This document shows positions 41,543 to 50,071 of a stretch of DNA of 64,000 bases, piece by piece. The notes under the pieces were generated by a model, which saw only the letters and a list, made by a program, of their open reading frames with translations, made no database searches and was not told the DNA's origin. Source of the DNA: Bradyrhizobium sp. NDS-1 (GTDB lineage Bacteria; Pseudomonadota; Alphaproteobacteria; Rhizobiales; Xanthobacteraceae); NCBI RefSeq assembly GCF_032918005.1, contig NZ_CP136628.1, positions 4,015,501 to 4,079,500 on the forward strand, read 5' to 3'. Numbering within the stretch: the first letter of the stretch is position 1; each line of letters opens with the position of its first letter. The position numbers were made by a program, and so were the translations under genes.

Positions 41543-41827
41543 ATGCGAAGCGCCTGGTTTTTCCTTTTCGCGACACTGCTTGCAGCCATCCCGGCCCATG
41601 CGGGCGGACCGTACCCGGCCGTGCCGCCCGAAACCGGGATCGCGCCATTCGTGGGGCCGACCTGGGACACCTATCGCTGCACACGGGGGCCGGTGACCAA
41701 TTTCTATCACCGGGCCTATTACGGCGAGGAGCCGCCAGCGCTCTATCGCGGCTATGCTCACCGGCCGTACTACCGCTACAGCGCCTATCGCAGATTGCCG
41801 CGCACATACTTCTGCGTCACCGATTAG
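41543..41827 (+). CDS. Small secreted Tyr-rich protein
   Basis: A 94-residue protein with signal peptide 'MRSAWFFLFATLLAAIPAHA' and a mature part rich in Pro and Tyr ('GGPYPAVPPETGIAPFVGPTWDTYRC', then 'HRAYYGEEPPALYRGYAHRPYYRYSAYRR', read in parts) with two cysteines. GGAGCGAGG lies before ATG 41543. The long open frame upstream (from 40523) is antisense to the formyltransferase gene and rejected. Function unknown. Confidence 0.7.
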   Translation: MRSAWFFLFATLLAAIPAHAGGPYPAVPPETGIAPFVGPTWDTYRCTRGPVTNFYHRAYYGEEPPALYRGYAHRPYYRYSAYRRLPRTYFCVTD

Positions 41828-42160
41828 CGTTGCCGCGCGGTTCCGGTGAGACGGCAAGCGGCCGATAAGTTGGTTCCTGTGTTTCGTTTTTAACCGAGCG
41901 AGGCCGGGTGGGATGGTAAGAGTGTGCCCACCGGGGCTGGCGACATTTCAACCCGCATCCGTTTTTGAACCCGGCTTTGGCCGCTGGCGCAATCGTCAGC
42001 GGCCTTTTCATGGCCGCGTATCGCGAAATCATCGAATGGTAACACGATCTCAACCAGCCTGGCGTATCGACGAATCCGTCGCGGATTTGTATTGCGTACC
42101 GCGACAAATGTCCCGCCGGCGTGGGTGCGCCGCGCGGGCCTTTTCGCCGGGACAGACTTC
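41828..42160. other. Intergenic region with terminator
   Basis: About 330 bases. A Rho-independent terminator lies at 41979-42008, more than 150 bases past the previous stop, so a long 3' UTR or a separate short RNA could end there. Several small hairpins precede it (GTGGG / CCCAC near 41908-41930). Confidence 0.5.
41979..42008 (+). terminator. Rho-independent terminator
   Basis: GGCCGCTG / CAGCGGCC, 8-bp stem, 10-base loop, then TTTT. Confidence 0.8.
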
Positions 42161-42379
42161 ATGCCGAGCGCAATTGAGCAGATCGTCGACAGCTATGTGC
42201 GGCTGAAGAACCGCCGCGGACTCGACGAGCTGATGATGCACCGGCAGCGGCTTGCGGTCGATCTGAAGAGCAAGTCCGGCTATGATTTCAGCCTGCCGAT
42301 CGGCCAGATCGACGAGGAGATCGCGATCATCGAGGCTGGCCTCAGCCGGCTCAAGGCGGAGAATTCCACGGCGATCTAG
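42161..42379 (+). CDS. Small conserved cytosolic protein, unknown
   Basis: A 72-residue mostly helical protein: 'MPSAIEQIVDSYVRLKNRRGLDELMMHRQRLAVDLKSKSGYDFSLPIGQIDEEIAIIEAGL' (read in parts). Charged, no membrane or Cys features. It could be a small DNA- or protein-binding helix pair. The start at 42161 is preferred over 42092, since the N-terminal addition looks non-coding. Function unknown. Confidence 0.65.
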   Translation: MPSAIEQIVDSYVRLKNRRGLDELMMHRQRLAVDLKSKSGYDFSLPIGQIDEEIAIIEAGLSRLKAENSTAI

Positions 42380-42522
42380 CGGGGCTACACTCGGGGGACG
42401 GCGCGTCGTCGCAGTCCGAGACCGGTTCATGCATGGTTCAGGCCGGCCATGTCTCAATCCCTGGGTCGTTTCGTGGGACGCGAATCCTGCTAGGCTTGTC
42501 CACGTGATTTGGAGGAGACGTC

Positions 42523-42942
42523 ATGATCGAGCTTGCGCTGGCTGGCCTGCTTGCATTTGCAACCGTGCCTGCGGCATCGCCGGGGCCCATGGTGGAGCAA
42601 GTTCAGTTCAGAGGGGGGCCAGGCGGACAATGTCCGCACGGCTATGATTACAACCACTCGAACGGCCGCTGCTATCCCAACGATCATCATGCACCGGGTG
42701 TCTATACCCGGGATACCGGACCGGGCTATGGGCGCCGTGGCGGCTTGTGCCCGCACGGTTACGACTACAATTACTCGACCGGCAGCTGTTATCCGAATGG
42801 TGCGCGTGCGCCCGGCGCCTATGGGCGACCCGAGTATCACGGCCAGCGCGGCGGGCTTTGTCCGCACGGCTACGATTACAATTATTCGCAGGGGCAGTGC
42901 TATCCGAACGGCGCACGCGCGCCCGGAATGTACGGGCGATAA
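42523..42942 (+). CDS. Secreted protein with three Cys-rich repeats
   Basis: A 139-residue protein with a short signal sequence 'MIELALAGLLAFATVPAAS'. The mature part carries three tandem copies (about residues 35-55, 72-94, 108-132) of G-G-x-C-P-H-G-Y-D-Y-N-[YH]-S-x-G-x-C-Y-P-N-[GD], each with two cysteines likely forming a disulfide. Copies two and three are followed by 'GARAPGxYGR'. GGAGGAG lies before ATG 42523. Function unknown; the repeats suggest an extracytoplasmic binding module. Confidence 0.75.
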   Translation: MIELALAGLLAFATVPAASPGPMVEQVQFRGGPGGQCPHGYDYNHSNGRCYPNDHHAPGVYTRDTGPGYGRRGGLCPHGYDYNYSTGSCYPNGARAPGAYGRPEYHGQRGGLCPHGYDYNYSQGQCYPNGARAPGMYGR

Positions 42943-42969
42943 CCGATCGCCGTGCCAGGGCAGGCGCGC

Positions 42970-43272
42970 TCAGTCGCGCCGGCCGCCGTCGATCACGGTG
43001 AACAGCGGCCGAGCCGGGGTCGGCTCGACCAGCAACTCCTCCACCAGCGCCGTGGCTGCATCGACATATTTGCGCGTCGGCTTGTCCAGGGGGCGCTTGG
43101 CCTCATCGTCGAGCGCGATCTTTGCGGCTTCGACCAGCTTGCGCATGCGTGCCGCATGGTCGTCGCCCGCCGTCAGCGTGGCGCGCGCGAGCGAGCGCAG
43201 CACGAACAGCTCGCCCTCGAGGCGGAGCAGGCGGTCGTTGAGCCTGGTAAGGACGGCGTTGAGGTCGGCCAT
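42970..43272 (-). CDS. Small helical protein, unknown
   Basis: A 100-residue protein: 'MADLNAVLTRLNDRLLRLEGELFVLRSLARATL' (read in parts) forms a leucine-rich coiled coil, then 'KRPLDKPTRKYVDAATALVEELL'. No catalytic motif. An in-frame ATG at 43299 would add 9 residues; neither start has a clear ribosome site. Function unknown. Confidence 0.6.
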   Translation of the reverse strand: MADLNAVLTRLNDRLLRLEGELFVLRSLARATLTAGDDHAARMRKLVEAAKIALDDEAKRPLDKPTRKYVDAATALVEELLVEPTPARPLFTVIDGGRRD

Positions 43273-43401
43273 GATTGCTGTTCGGCGCGAGGGATCCATC
43301 CTGATCTAGCGGCGATCGGTGAATGGAGTCCAAACGCGGCCGGTGCAATTGGGCCGATCCTCCGGTCCGTCCCGGATGAGCCGCGGCAGGTGGTGGCAGG
43401 C

Positions 43402-43629
43402 CTACCACTCGACGTCCGCCCAGCGCCTCCCGAACACGGGCGGCCGTGTCTTCACGGCTTGCCAGCTGAAGAAATGATGCTTGCCGGACCAGGTGTGCAC
43501 GACGCCGCTGCAGATGCTGCATTTGAAGCTGCCGGCGTGGGTTTCGCTGTGCTCCTCCCTGGTCGCGGTGTAGTCCATACCGCATCCCGCACAGGTGAAT
43601 TGTTCGATCGTCCAGATGGTGTTGGCCAT
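43402..43629 (-). CDS. Small zinc-ribbon protein
   Basis: A 75-residue protein with two CxxC pairs, 'FTCAGCGMDYTATREEH' and 'SFKCSICSGVVHTWSG', the second near 'HTWSGKHHFFSWQ'. A zinc-ribbon or rubredoxin-like knuckle is likely. It resembles small rhizobial proteins of unknown role. The long frame to 43881 is not supported. Unrelated in sequence to the other small Cys-pair proteins in the window. Confidence 0.7.
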   Translation of the reverse strand: MANTIWTIEQFTCAGCGMDYTATREEHSETHAGSFKCSICSGVVHTWSGKHHFFSWQAVKTRPPVFGRRWADVEW

Positions 43630-43889
43630 TGCGCCGCATGCTTTTTGGGATCTCGATCCACGGTAGTCACGCGGCGTTTGCAGCGGCGTAAACCGGCGCG
43701 GGGAAATCCGGTTAACCGGCGTTAGCCAAGCCGGCCGCGTTGTGGGCCCGTCTCGCCATGGGGAATGGTCCGAACTGCTCCCTACCGTGGCCCGGGCAGT
43801 TCCACTCGCCTTGACGCCGGATGCGTTGCTGGCAATAACGGCTAGGCCTCGCAAGCACCGGAAGTTGCGTTCATGCCGCAAGGAAGGCA

Positions 43890-44975
43890 GTGCCCGTGAA
43901 AAGTCTCCGTCAGCTCCTGACCGGAGAGGACGTCATCCAGCTCGTGATCCGGCTCGGCCTGCTCGCCCTGCTGATCATCTGGACCTTCCTGATCATCCGC
44001 CCGTTCGTGCCGATCCTGGCGTGGAGCGGCGTGCTCGCCGTCGCGTTCTATCCGGCCTTCAGCTGGGTCGCCAAGGTCCTCGGCGGCCGGCCCAAGACCG
44101 CAGCAGCAATCCTGACCCTGATCACGCTCGGCATCGTCATCGGCCCGGCGACCTGGCTCGGCATCAGCGCGGTGGACGGCGTGCGCGAGCTGGCACAGCA
44201 GCTCGGCACCGGCGATCTGGCGCTTCAGGCAGCGCCCGAGCAGCTGAAGACGTGGCCGCTCGTCGGTCCCTGGCTCTACGACCTCTGGGACCAGGCCTAC
44301 ACCAACATCCGTACGGTGGTGCGCGAGGTGGCGCCCTATCTCCAGCCGCTGGCGGGCCCGCTGCTTTCGTTTGCGGGCGATGCCGGCGTCGGTACGCTCC
44401 AGTTTCTGGTCTCGGTGTTCGTGGCGGGCTTCTTGTTTCCGCATGGGCCGAGGCTGGTCGCGGCCGGGCGCGGCTTCCTGTTTCGCATCGTGCCCGAGCA
44501 GACCGAGCATTTCCTGTCGCTTGCGGGCGCGACCATCCGCGCCGTGGCCCAGGGCGTGATTGGCGTCGCGATCGTGCAGGCGCTGCTCGCCGGCATCGGC
44601 TTCAAGCTTGCGGCGGTGCCGAGCGCCGGCCTTCTCGCTTTCATCGTGCTGCTGCTCTCGATCGTGCAGATCGGCGCCTTCCTCGTGCTGCTGCCGGTGA
44701 TCATCTGGATCTGGACCGCCAAGGACGTCACCACGGCGCTTCTGCTCACCGTGTTTCTCGTCCTGGTCGGCTTCATCGACACCATGTTGAAGCCGCTCGT
44801 CATGGGTCGGGGCTTGACCACGCCGACGATCGTGATCTTCGTCGGTGTGATCGGCGGCACGCTCGCCCACGGCATCGTCGGCCTGTTCATCGGGCCGATC
44901 ATCCTGTCGGTGGCCTGGGAGATGATGATGGCCTGGATCCGTACGGAGGATCGGGCAGGGGCGGGCGAGGGCTGA
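43890..44975 (+). CDS. AI-2E family transporter (PerM/TqsA-like)
   Basis: A 361-residue membrane protein with about eight helices. Paired helices at the start ('LVIRLGLLALLIIWTFLIIRPFVPILAWSGVLAVAFYP', read in parts), a soluble middle domain (about 110-170) and a C-terminal set with 'GRGLTTPTIVIFVGVIGGTLAHGIVGLFIGPIIL' match the family. Substrate unknown; some members export autoinducer-2, others are Na+/H+ antiporters. GTG start at 43890 (alternatively 43896) behind AAGGAAGG. Confidence 0.9.
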   Translation: MPVKSLRQLLTGEDVIQLVIRLGLLALLIIWTFLIIRPFVPILAWSGVLAVAFYPAFSWVAKVLGGRPKTAAAILTLITLGIVIGPATWLGISAVDGVRELAQQLGTGDLALQAAPEQLKTWPLVGPWLYDLWDQAYTNIRTVVREVAPYLQPLAGPLLSFAGDAGVGTLQFLVSVFVAGFLFPHGPRLVAAGRGFLFRIVPEQTEHFLSLAGATIRAVAQGVIGVAIVQALLAGIGFKLAAVPSAGLLAFIVLLLSIVQIGAFLVLLPVIIWIWTAKDVTTALLLTVFLVLVGFIDTMLKPLVMGRGLTTPTIVIFVGVIGGTLAHGIVGLFIGPIILSVAWEMMMAWIRTEDRAGAGEG

Positions 44976-45057
44976 TCTCGCCTGGAGTGGCGCGATCTGC
45001 CCGCGCTGTCTCGTCACGTCCCGACGGCGCGCGAGCCTGTGATCAAAGTCTGTCGCA

Positions 45058-45083
45058 AACTTGTCTGTTCGACTAGACAAGTT
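45058..45083. promoter_or_regulatory. Perfect inverted repeat upstream of Nudix gene
   Basis: AACTTGTCT (45058-45066) and AGACAAGTT (45075-45083) around an 8-base spacer, 35 bases before the Nudix gene ATG. Its length and symmetry fit an operator for a dimeric repressor of the TetR type. Confidence 0.55.
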
Positions 45084-45118
45084 ACGATTGGAACGATTCT
45101 GTTTCATTGACGGCAGCG

Positions 45119-45511
45119 ATGGCGAAGTCTTCGAAGCTGGTTGCAGCGAGGCGCGGCAAGGTATTGTTGGTCAGGCGCCGGTCGGACGGCCTGTGGATGT
45201 TCCCGGGCGGCCGTAAGCGTGCGCGCGAGTCCGACAAGGATTGCCTGCGTCGGGAGATCAGGGAGGAACTGCCCAAGCTGAAGCTCGGCAGGATCAGCCT
45301 CTGGAAGGAAGTGAAGGCGAGGAACAAGCGCTCCGGCCGCAAGATGAGCGACGCGATCTTTATTGCGAAGACGGCCAAGGGCAGGTTGGCGATCGGCGAC
45401 AAGAAGGAGATCGACCGTGCCGCCTGGCAGAAGCCGCGCGGCATCCGTCTGACGGCGACCTCGCGCTATATCCGCGACCGCCTGTTTCCGAGGAAGCAGA
45501 AGCGCAGGTGA
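45119..45511 (+). CDS. Nudix hydrolase
   Basis: A 130-residue Nudix protein: 'GKVLLVRRRSDGLWMFPGGRKRARESDKDCLRREIREELPKL' contains the Nudix box G-x5-E-x7-REI-x-EE-L, but the Gly usually two positions after EE-L is Pro. Substrate (a nucleoside diphosphate linked to X) unknown. ATG 45119 is used; the TTG at 45107 adds four residues. The inverted repeat at 45058 may regulate it. The zinc-ribbon gene is convergent with a 1-base gap. Confidence 0.85.
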   Translation: MAKSSKLVAARRGKVLLVRRRSDGLWMFPGGRKRARESDKDCLRREIREELPKLKLGRISLWKEVKARNKRSGRKMSDAIFIAKTAKGRLAIGDKKEIDRAAWQKPRGIRLTATSRYIRDRLFPRKQKRR

Positions 45512-45512
45512 G

Positions 45513-45797
45513 CTAGTCCTCGCGTTCCGCCGATCGCGTCCGTCCGGCGAACGACCTCGATCGAGCCACGCGCGGCTCCGGAGCAGCTAGTCTTGCCTCA
45601 TCCGCCTCCCGCATCTCCTTGCGGGCCTTGCGCGCATTTCGCATCGCGCGCTTGATGAAGGGGTGTTGGGAGTCCTCGGCGACGAACAGCACCACTTCGC
45701 AACCCGGACATTGCCTGGAATAGCCGTCTTGCAACCGCCCGGCGCGATCGCGAAACACGTTCTTGCACCGCGTGCACTGGATCTGGACCGAACTCAT
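45513..45797 (-). CDS. Small zinc-ribbon protein with basic tail
   Basis: A 94-residue protein with 'QIQCTRCKNVFRDRAGRLQDGYSRQCPGCEVVLF', i.e. CxxC and CxxC on both sides of a zinc ribbon, followed by a highly basic C-terminal tail. Could bind nucleic acid. Function unknown. It is convergent with the Nudix gene. Confidence 0.7.
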   Translation of the reverse strand: MSSVQIQCTRCKNVFRDRAGRLQDGYSRQCPGCEVVLFVAEDSQHPFIKRAMRNARKARKEMREADEARLAAPEPRVARSRSFAGRTRSAERED

Positions 45798-45947
45798 GCG
45801 CGGACAACAATGACTTTTGAAATGGATCGTCAGGTGATCCCAAATGTCTGAAGAAAGCTTGAATACCTTCGGCGCGCGGCAAAGCGCCGTCGGCCGGCCG
45901 CGCGGCCGGCGGCGGAAGGGTCCCGGTTGAAAACAGGCTGTCGGCTG

Positions 45948-46190
45948 TTATTGCTTGGCCGCGATCGTCTCCAGGCAATGGTTCAGGAAAGCGGTGCGGT
46001 CTCTCGGCAGCACCTTCTCGAGATCCGCCTTCAGCGCGCATTCGCGCTGGCGCAACTGCTCGGCCCGGCGCTTCTCGGCCGCCTCGCGGAATTCGGGAGC
46101 GACCTTCTTGGGGTCGACCAGCGGCTGTGAGCGGGCGGGAGCGGTCGCAAGCAACGCGATGGCGGCGATGAAGAAAATGAATGGTTTCAA
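45948..46190 (-). CDS. Small exported protein, unknown
   Basis: An 80-residue protein: signal peptide 'KPFIFFIAAIALLATAPARS', mature 'PLVDPKKVAPEFREAAEKRRAEQLRQRECALKADL' (read in parts), helical with two cysteines. The likely start is TTG at 46190 because GGAGG lies five bases upstream; ATG codons further up (46241, 46214) would put a non-hydrophobic stretch before the signal. Function unknown. Confidence 0.65.
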   Translation of the reverse strand: MKPFIFFIAAIALLATAPARSQPLVDPKKVAPEFREAAEKRRAEQLRQRECALKADLEKVLPRDRTAFLNHCLETIAAKQ

Positions 46191-46383
46191 ATGAGCCTCC
46201 GTGAAAGAGGCCATCGTAGCGCGCGATGCGTACGCACTCAAACCGGGGCGCGGTATCCCGCTCCGGCTTGATGGGCAGACGGAGCGTGCCGGCGGCGCGT
46301 TTGGAACGATTGCTTACGGCAGGCGTCGAATCCTGGCTCTCGGCCCAACCCCCAAGCCCCCTAAAGCCCCCGGGCCGCGAGAA

Positions 46384-46556
46384 AACCTTCCCCACAAAGG
46401 TTGGCGACCTCGGTCCCCCGAGGTCGTTTGTCTGTTGCAAGGCGTGTGAACCAGCTCACAAGCGCGCGGCGAATCCGCTGTTATGAAGAGGTCATTGCTT
46501 AACCGATCCATTTTGAACGAAACGCCCCAGCGTGGCTCCAAGCGCTGGGGCTTTTT
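46384..46556 (+). ncRNA. Candidate small RNA with Rho-independent terminator
   Basis: Three hairpins in order: AACCTT / AAGGTT (46384-46402) with loop CCCCACA; GACCTCGG / CCGAGGTC (46406-46425) with loop TCCC; and GCCCCAGCG / CGCTGGGGC (46524-46551) followed by TTTTT. No ORF. C-rich loops would suit pairing with ribosome sites of target mRNAs. The 5' end is unknown. It could instead be the 5' leader of the Mfd-like gene with an attenuator. Confidence 0.45.
46524..46556 (+). terminator. Rho-independent terminator
   Basis: 9-bp GCCCCAGCG / CGCTGGGGC stem with a 10-base loop and TTTTT, about 110 bases before the Mfd-like ORF. The preceding annotated gene is on the opposite strand, so it ends an otherwise unexplained + transcript. 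Confidence 0.75.
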
Positions 46557-46663
46557 CGTGGCCCCTGCGCGCAGAACGTCTACAATCGCGCCAGGCGTCG
46601 CATCGCGCGACGCAGATCCCACGCCGCGCCAGTTCCGATCCGTAGCCTGATCAAACAACCCGT

Positions 46664-49600
46664 ATGTCGGGATCGCAGCGCCACGCCGAGCGTTGCGACC
46701 AGGCGTGCGTTCGTGGGGCAAATCCCATATGCAGGGCGAGAAGTCGCCGAATCGAAATATGGGCGGCTGGCGTTCAGTTGACGACGGTTTACGACCAGAA
46801 ACGGATCCAAGTGAGGCTTACCAAAAAGGCGCGGGTGGCCAAGACGCTCCCGAAGAAGCCGCTCCCGAAGAAGACGCCGCCGAAGAGGGCGTTGCCTGGC
46901 AAGACGTCGCCGAGGAGGAGCAAAGCGGCGCAGCGCGGCACGATCTCGTCTGCGTCGCCGCTCGGCCTGCTGGCTCTCCATCTGCTTGCCCAATGGAAAC
47001 AGTCTGGACGCAGCGGCATCGTTTTTCTCGCCGAGAGCGAGAACAGGGCGGAGCGGCTGGGCAGTGTCATTCACGCGCTCGACCCTGCTTGCGAGGTTTT
47101 GGTGTTTCCGCGATTGAACACCTTGCCGTTCGATCAGCTGGAGCCGTCGCACGAACTCGCAGGACGCAGGGCCTCCGTCCTGAGGCGCCTCGCAAAATCC
47201 AAGAAGCCGCTGTTTCTCGTCTCGACGGCGGAAGCCGTGATGGAGCGCCTGCCGCCGCCGGCGAGCCTGTCGCGCCTGAGCCTGAGCTTGAAGGTAGGCG
47301 GCGCCTTCTCGGAGAGCGACCTCGAGGCGCGCCTCGAAGCCTTGGGATACGACCTCGAGGACGAGCCGGATTATCCGGGCGGGGCGCTGTTCCACGGGCA
47401 GACCTTCGAGATATTCCCCGCGGGCGCGCTGGGGCCGTTCCGGATCGAGCATTCGGATCGCGCGATAAAGCGGATCGTGGCGTTCGATCCGAACGAGCAC
47501 AGGATCATCTTCGAGACCAGGGAGCTTCTCGTCGATCCCATGTCGGAGCGACTTGGCCTCGCCGGCAAAGGCAGCAGGCGCGCGAGCCTGTTCGACTATT
47601 GCGGGCCTGCCAAATGGATCGCCGATGCGGGCGTCCCGGTGCACGCCGACGGCTGGTTCGATACCATCGAGGAGGCCGCGCCGCGTGCGGAGCGTGAGCG
47701 CGAATATCTCGGACGGCGCGACTGGAAGCAGCTCTCCAAGGGCATGAAGGTGCTGCCGCGCGCTTCGTCCTTCCAGACCATCCCGGAGTTTTCGAAGCTG
47801 ACATCCGCTAGGAAGGCGCTGCGTGGTTTCGTCGAGGAGACGCGGCGCGCCGGCTCGCGACTGATCCTCGTCGCAGCGCAGGAGGACGATCTGCGCGTGA
47901 TGGAGCGGATGAGCGGCCTCAAGGCGCAGCGCTGTGACGATTGGGACGAGGCGACGCGCGGGCGCAGCGGCGAGGTGGCACTGCTGGCCGATCTTGATGC
48001 GGGCTTCGTCGTGCCGGGGAAAAAGCCTCTCGTCGTGGTGACGGCCTCCGACGTGCTCGGCAGCCGGGCACATCATCCGCAGCCGATGGCGCGCGCCTGG
48101 AGCGCGGCGTTCGAGCATGCCGACGTGCCCGAGCAGGGCACGGTGGTCATCCATCTCCAGCGCGGCCTCGGCGTGCTCGACGGCCTGCAGACCGTGAACA
48201 CGGGCGGCGGCGCGCTGCGCGAGATGATCCGCCTGAAGTTCGCCGGCGACAACGCCGTGCTCGTGCCGCCGCCTGATCTTGCCTTGATGTGGCCTTACGC
48301 GGCCGAGCTCGGCAAGCTTTCGCTCGACAAGGCGGACGGCAGCACATGGTGGGCCCGCCGCACCTCGGCCGAGCGCGAAATCCAGGCCGCCGGCAAGGCG
48401 CTTGCCAAGCACATCAGCCAGCGCCGCCGCCGGCGCGGCGAGAAGCTGGTGCCGCCGGGATCGGCCTACGAGAAGTTCGTCGCGCGGTTTCCCTATTTCA
48501 CCACCAGCGACCAGGCCAAGGCGGTCGCCGATGTGCTCGACGATCTCGCATCCGGTCATCCCATGGACCGGGTGATCTGCGGCGACGTCGGCTTCGGCAA
48601 GACCGAGGTTGCGTTGCGCGCGGCCGCCGCCGTGGTGCTGTCGGGCAAGCAGGTGGCGATCGCGGTGCCGACGACGGTGCTCGCCCGCCAGCACGTCGCA
48701 ACGTTCCAGAAGCGTTTTGCGCCATTCGGCATCGAGGTCGGCAATTTGTCGCGGGCGACCTCGGGCGCGGAGCTGCGCGAGACCAGGGAGGGCCTGCGCA
48801 GCGGCCGGATCAAGATCGTGATCGGCACCCAGGCGCTGACCGGCAAGGACGTCAAGTTCAGCGATCTCGGCCTCGTCATCATCGACGAAGAGCAGCATTT
48901 CGGCGCGGCCGAGAAGGCCAAGCTCGCCGGCCTTGCCAAGAACGTCCACGTGCTCATGATGAGCGCGACGCCGATCCCGCGCACGCTCGCCGCGGGCCTT
49001 GCCGGCTTCCGCGACCTCAGCGTGATCGCATCGCCCCCGGTGCACCGGCTGCCGGTGGCGACGCGGATCGCGCCGCTGTCGGACGCGGCGATTGCCTCCG
49101 CGTTGCTGCGCGAGCAGCGCCGCCACGGCCAGAGCTTCCTGATCTGCCCGCGCATCCAGGATCTCGATCCGATGCTGGCGCGGGTGCAGGCGGTGGCGCC
49201 TGATTTGCGCATCGTCTGCCTGCACGGCCGATTGGCGGCCGACGAGATCGACGATCGCATGATGAGCTTCGTCGAGGGCAGGGCCGACGTCCTGCTCGCG
49301 ACCAACATTGTCGAGAGCGGGCTCGATATTCCGCGTGCGAACACCATCGTGGTCTGCTGGCCGGAGAAGTTCGGCCTCGCCCAGCTGCACCAGCTGCGCG
49401 GGCGCGTTGGCCGTGGCGGCATCCGCGCCTTCGCCCATCTCCTGACCGAGACGCAGTCCGGGCAGTCCGAGAAGCGGCTGGCCGTGCTCGAGGAGTTCAG
49501 CCGGCCCGGCGCGGGCTTTGCCATCAGCGAGCGCGACCTGGATCTGCGAGGCGCCGGCGATTTGTTTTCGGAGGAGCAATCCGGCCACGTCCAGGTGTTC

Positions 49601-50071
49601 GGGCCCGTGCTCTACAGCCACCTTCTGAAGATGGCTTCGGAGAAGCTCGACGAGGGACAGGCGGTATGGGTGCCCGACCTCAATCTTCCGGTCGCGGACA
49701 TGCTGCCCGAGACCTACGTGCAGTCCGAGCCGGTGCGTCTCGAACTCTATGCGCGCGCGGCAAGATGCACCGACGAGGACGACCTCGAAGACCTCGAGGA
49801 GGAAACCGCCCGCCGCTTCGGACCTTTGCCGAAGGTTGCGCGCGACTTCTTCGCTGCAGCCAGGCTCAGGTTCGAATGCAAGCGACGCGGCATCATCCGC
49901 CTCGATGTCGGCCCCGAGGCGGCGGCCGCGACGTTCCTGCCGGGACGTTTGAAGAAATCGCGGGGCAAGTCGCTGCAACGCGACGGTGATCGCGTCGTCT
50001 ATCACGCCAAGATGCAGGACGCGCCGTTCGAGCGGGTGGAGGAGCTGTTCGAGCTGCTGGACGAGGGGTAG
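46664..50071 (+). CDS. Mfd-type DNA translocase (paralogue)
   Basis: A 1135-residue (or shorter) protein with the Mfd layout: a basic Lys/Pro-rich N-terminus, UvrB-like domains (about 95-480), an RNA-polymerase-interacting CarD-like domain 'GTVVIHLQRGLGVLDGLQTV', superfamily-2 helicase with Walker A 'VICGDVGFGKTEVALRA', 'IIDEEQHFGAAEKAKL', 'MSATPIPRTLA', 'QLHQLRGRVGRGG', and a C-terminal TRCF domain. Housekeeping Mfd is expected elsewhere; this is probably a second, diverged copy with a different N-terminus. Start uncertain (ATG 46664, GTG 46811). The antisense ORF of similar length is a shadow. Confidence 0.85.
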   Translation: MSGSQRHAERCDQACVRGANPICRARSRRIEIWAAGVQLTTVYDQKRIQVRLTKKARVAKTLPKKPLPKKTPPKRALPGKTSPRRSKAAQRGTISSASPLGLLALHLLAQWKQSGRSGIVFLAESENRAERLGSVIHALDPACEVLVFPRLNTLPFDQLEPSHELAGRRASVLRRLAKSKKPLFLVSTAEAVMERLPPPASLSRLSLSLKVGGAFSESDLEARLEALGYDLEDEPDYPGGALFHGQTFEIFPAGALGPFRIEHSDRAIKRIVAFDPNEHRIIFETRELLVDPMSERLGLAGKGSRRASLFDYCGPAKWIADAGVPVHADGWFDTIEEAAPRAEREREYLGRRDWKQLSKGMKVLPRASSFQTIPEFSKLTSARKALRGFVEETRRAGSRLILVAAQEDDLRVMERMSGLKAQRCDDWDEATRGRSGEVALLADLDAGFVVPGKKPLVVVTASDVLGSRAHHPQPMARAWSAAFEHADVPEQGTVVIHLQRGLGVLDGLQTVNTGGGALREMIRLKFAGDNAVLVPPPDLALMWPYAAELGKLSLDKADGSTWWARRTSAEREIQAAGKALAKHISQRRRRRGEKLVPPGSAYEKFVARFPYFTTSDQAKAVADVLDDLASGHPMDRVICGDVGFGKTEVALRAAAAVVLSGKQVAIAVPTTVLARQHVATFQKRFAPFGIEVGNLSRATSGAELRETREGLRSGRIKIVIGTQALTGKDVKFSDLGLVIIDEEQHFGAAEKAKLAGLAKNVHVLMMSATPIPRTLAAGLAGFRDLSVIASPPVHRLPVATRIAPLSDAAIASALLREQRRHGQSFLICPRIQDLDPMLARVQAVAPDLRIVCLHGRLAADEIDDRMMSFVEGRADVLLATNIVESGLDIPRANTIVVCWPEKFGLAQLHQLRGRVGRGGIRAFAHLLTETQSGQSEKRLAVLEEFSRPGAGFAISERDLDLRGAGDLFSEEQSGHVQVFGPVLYSHLLKMASEKLDEGQAVWVPDLNLPVADMLPETYVQSEPVRLELYARAARCTDEDDLEDLEEETARRFGPLPKVARDFFAAARLRFECKRRGIIRLDVGPEAAAATFLPGRLKKSRGKSLQRDGDRVVYHAKMQDAPFERVEELFELLDEG

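Noticed and set aside
46580..50005. 1141-codon ORF on the minus strand
   Set aside because: Antisense of the Mfd-like gene; composition typical of a shadow frame and no recognisable domain.
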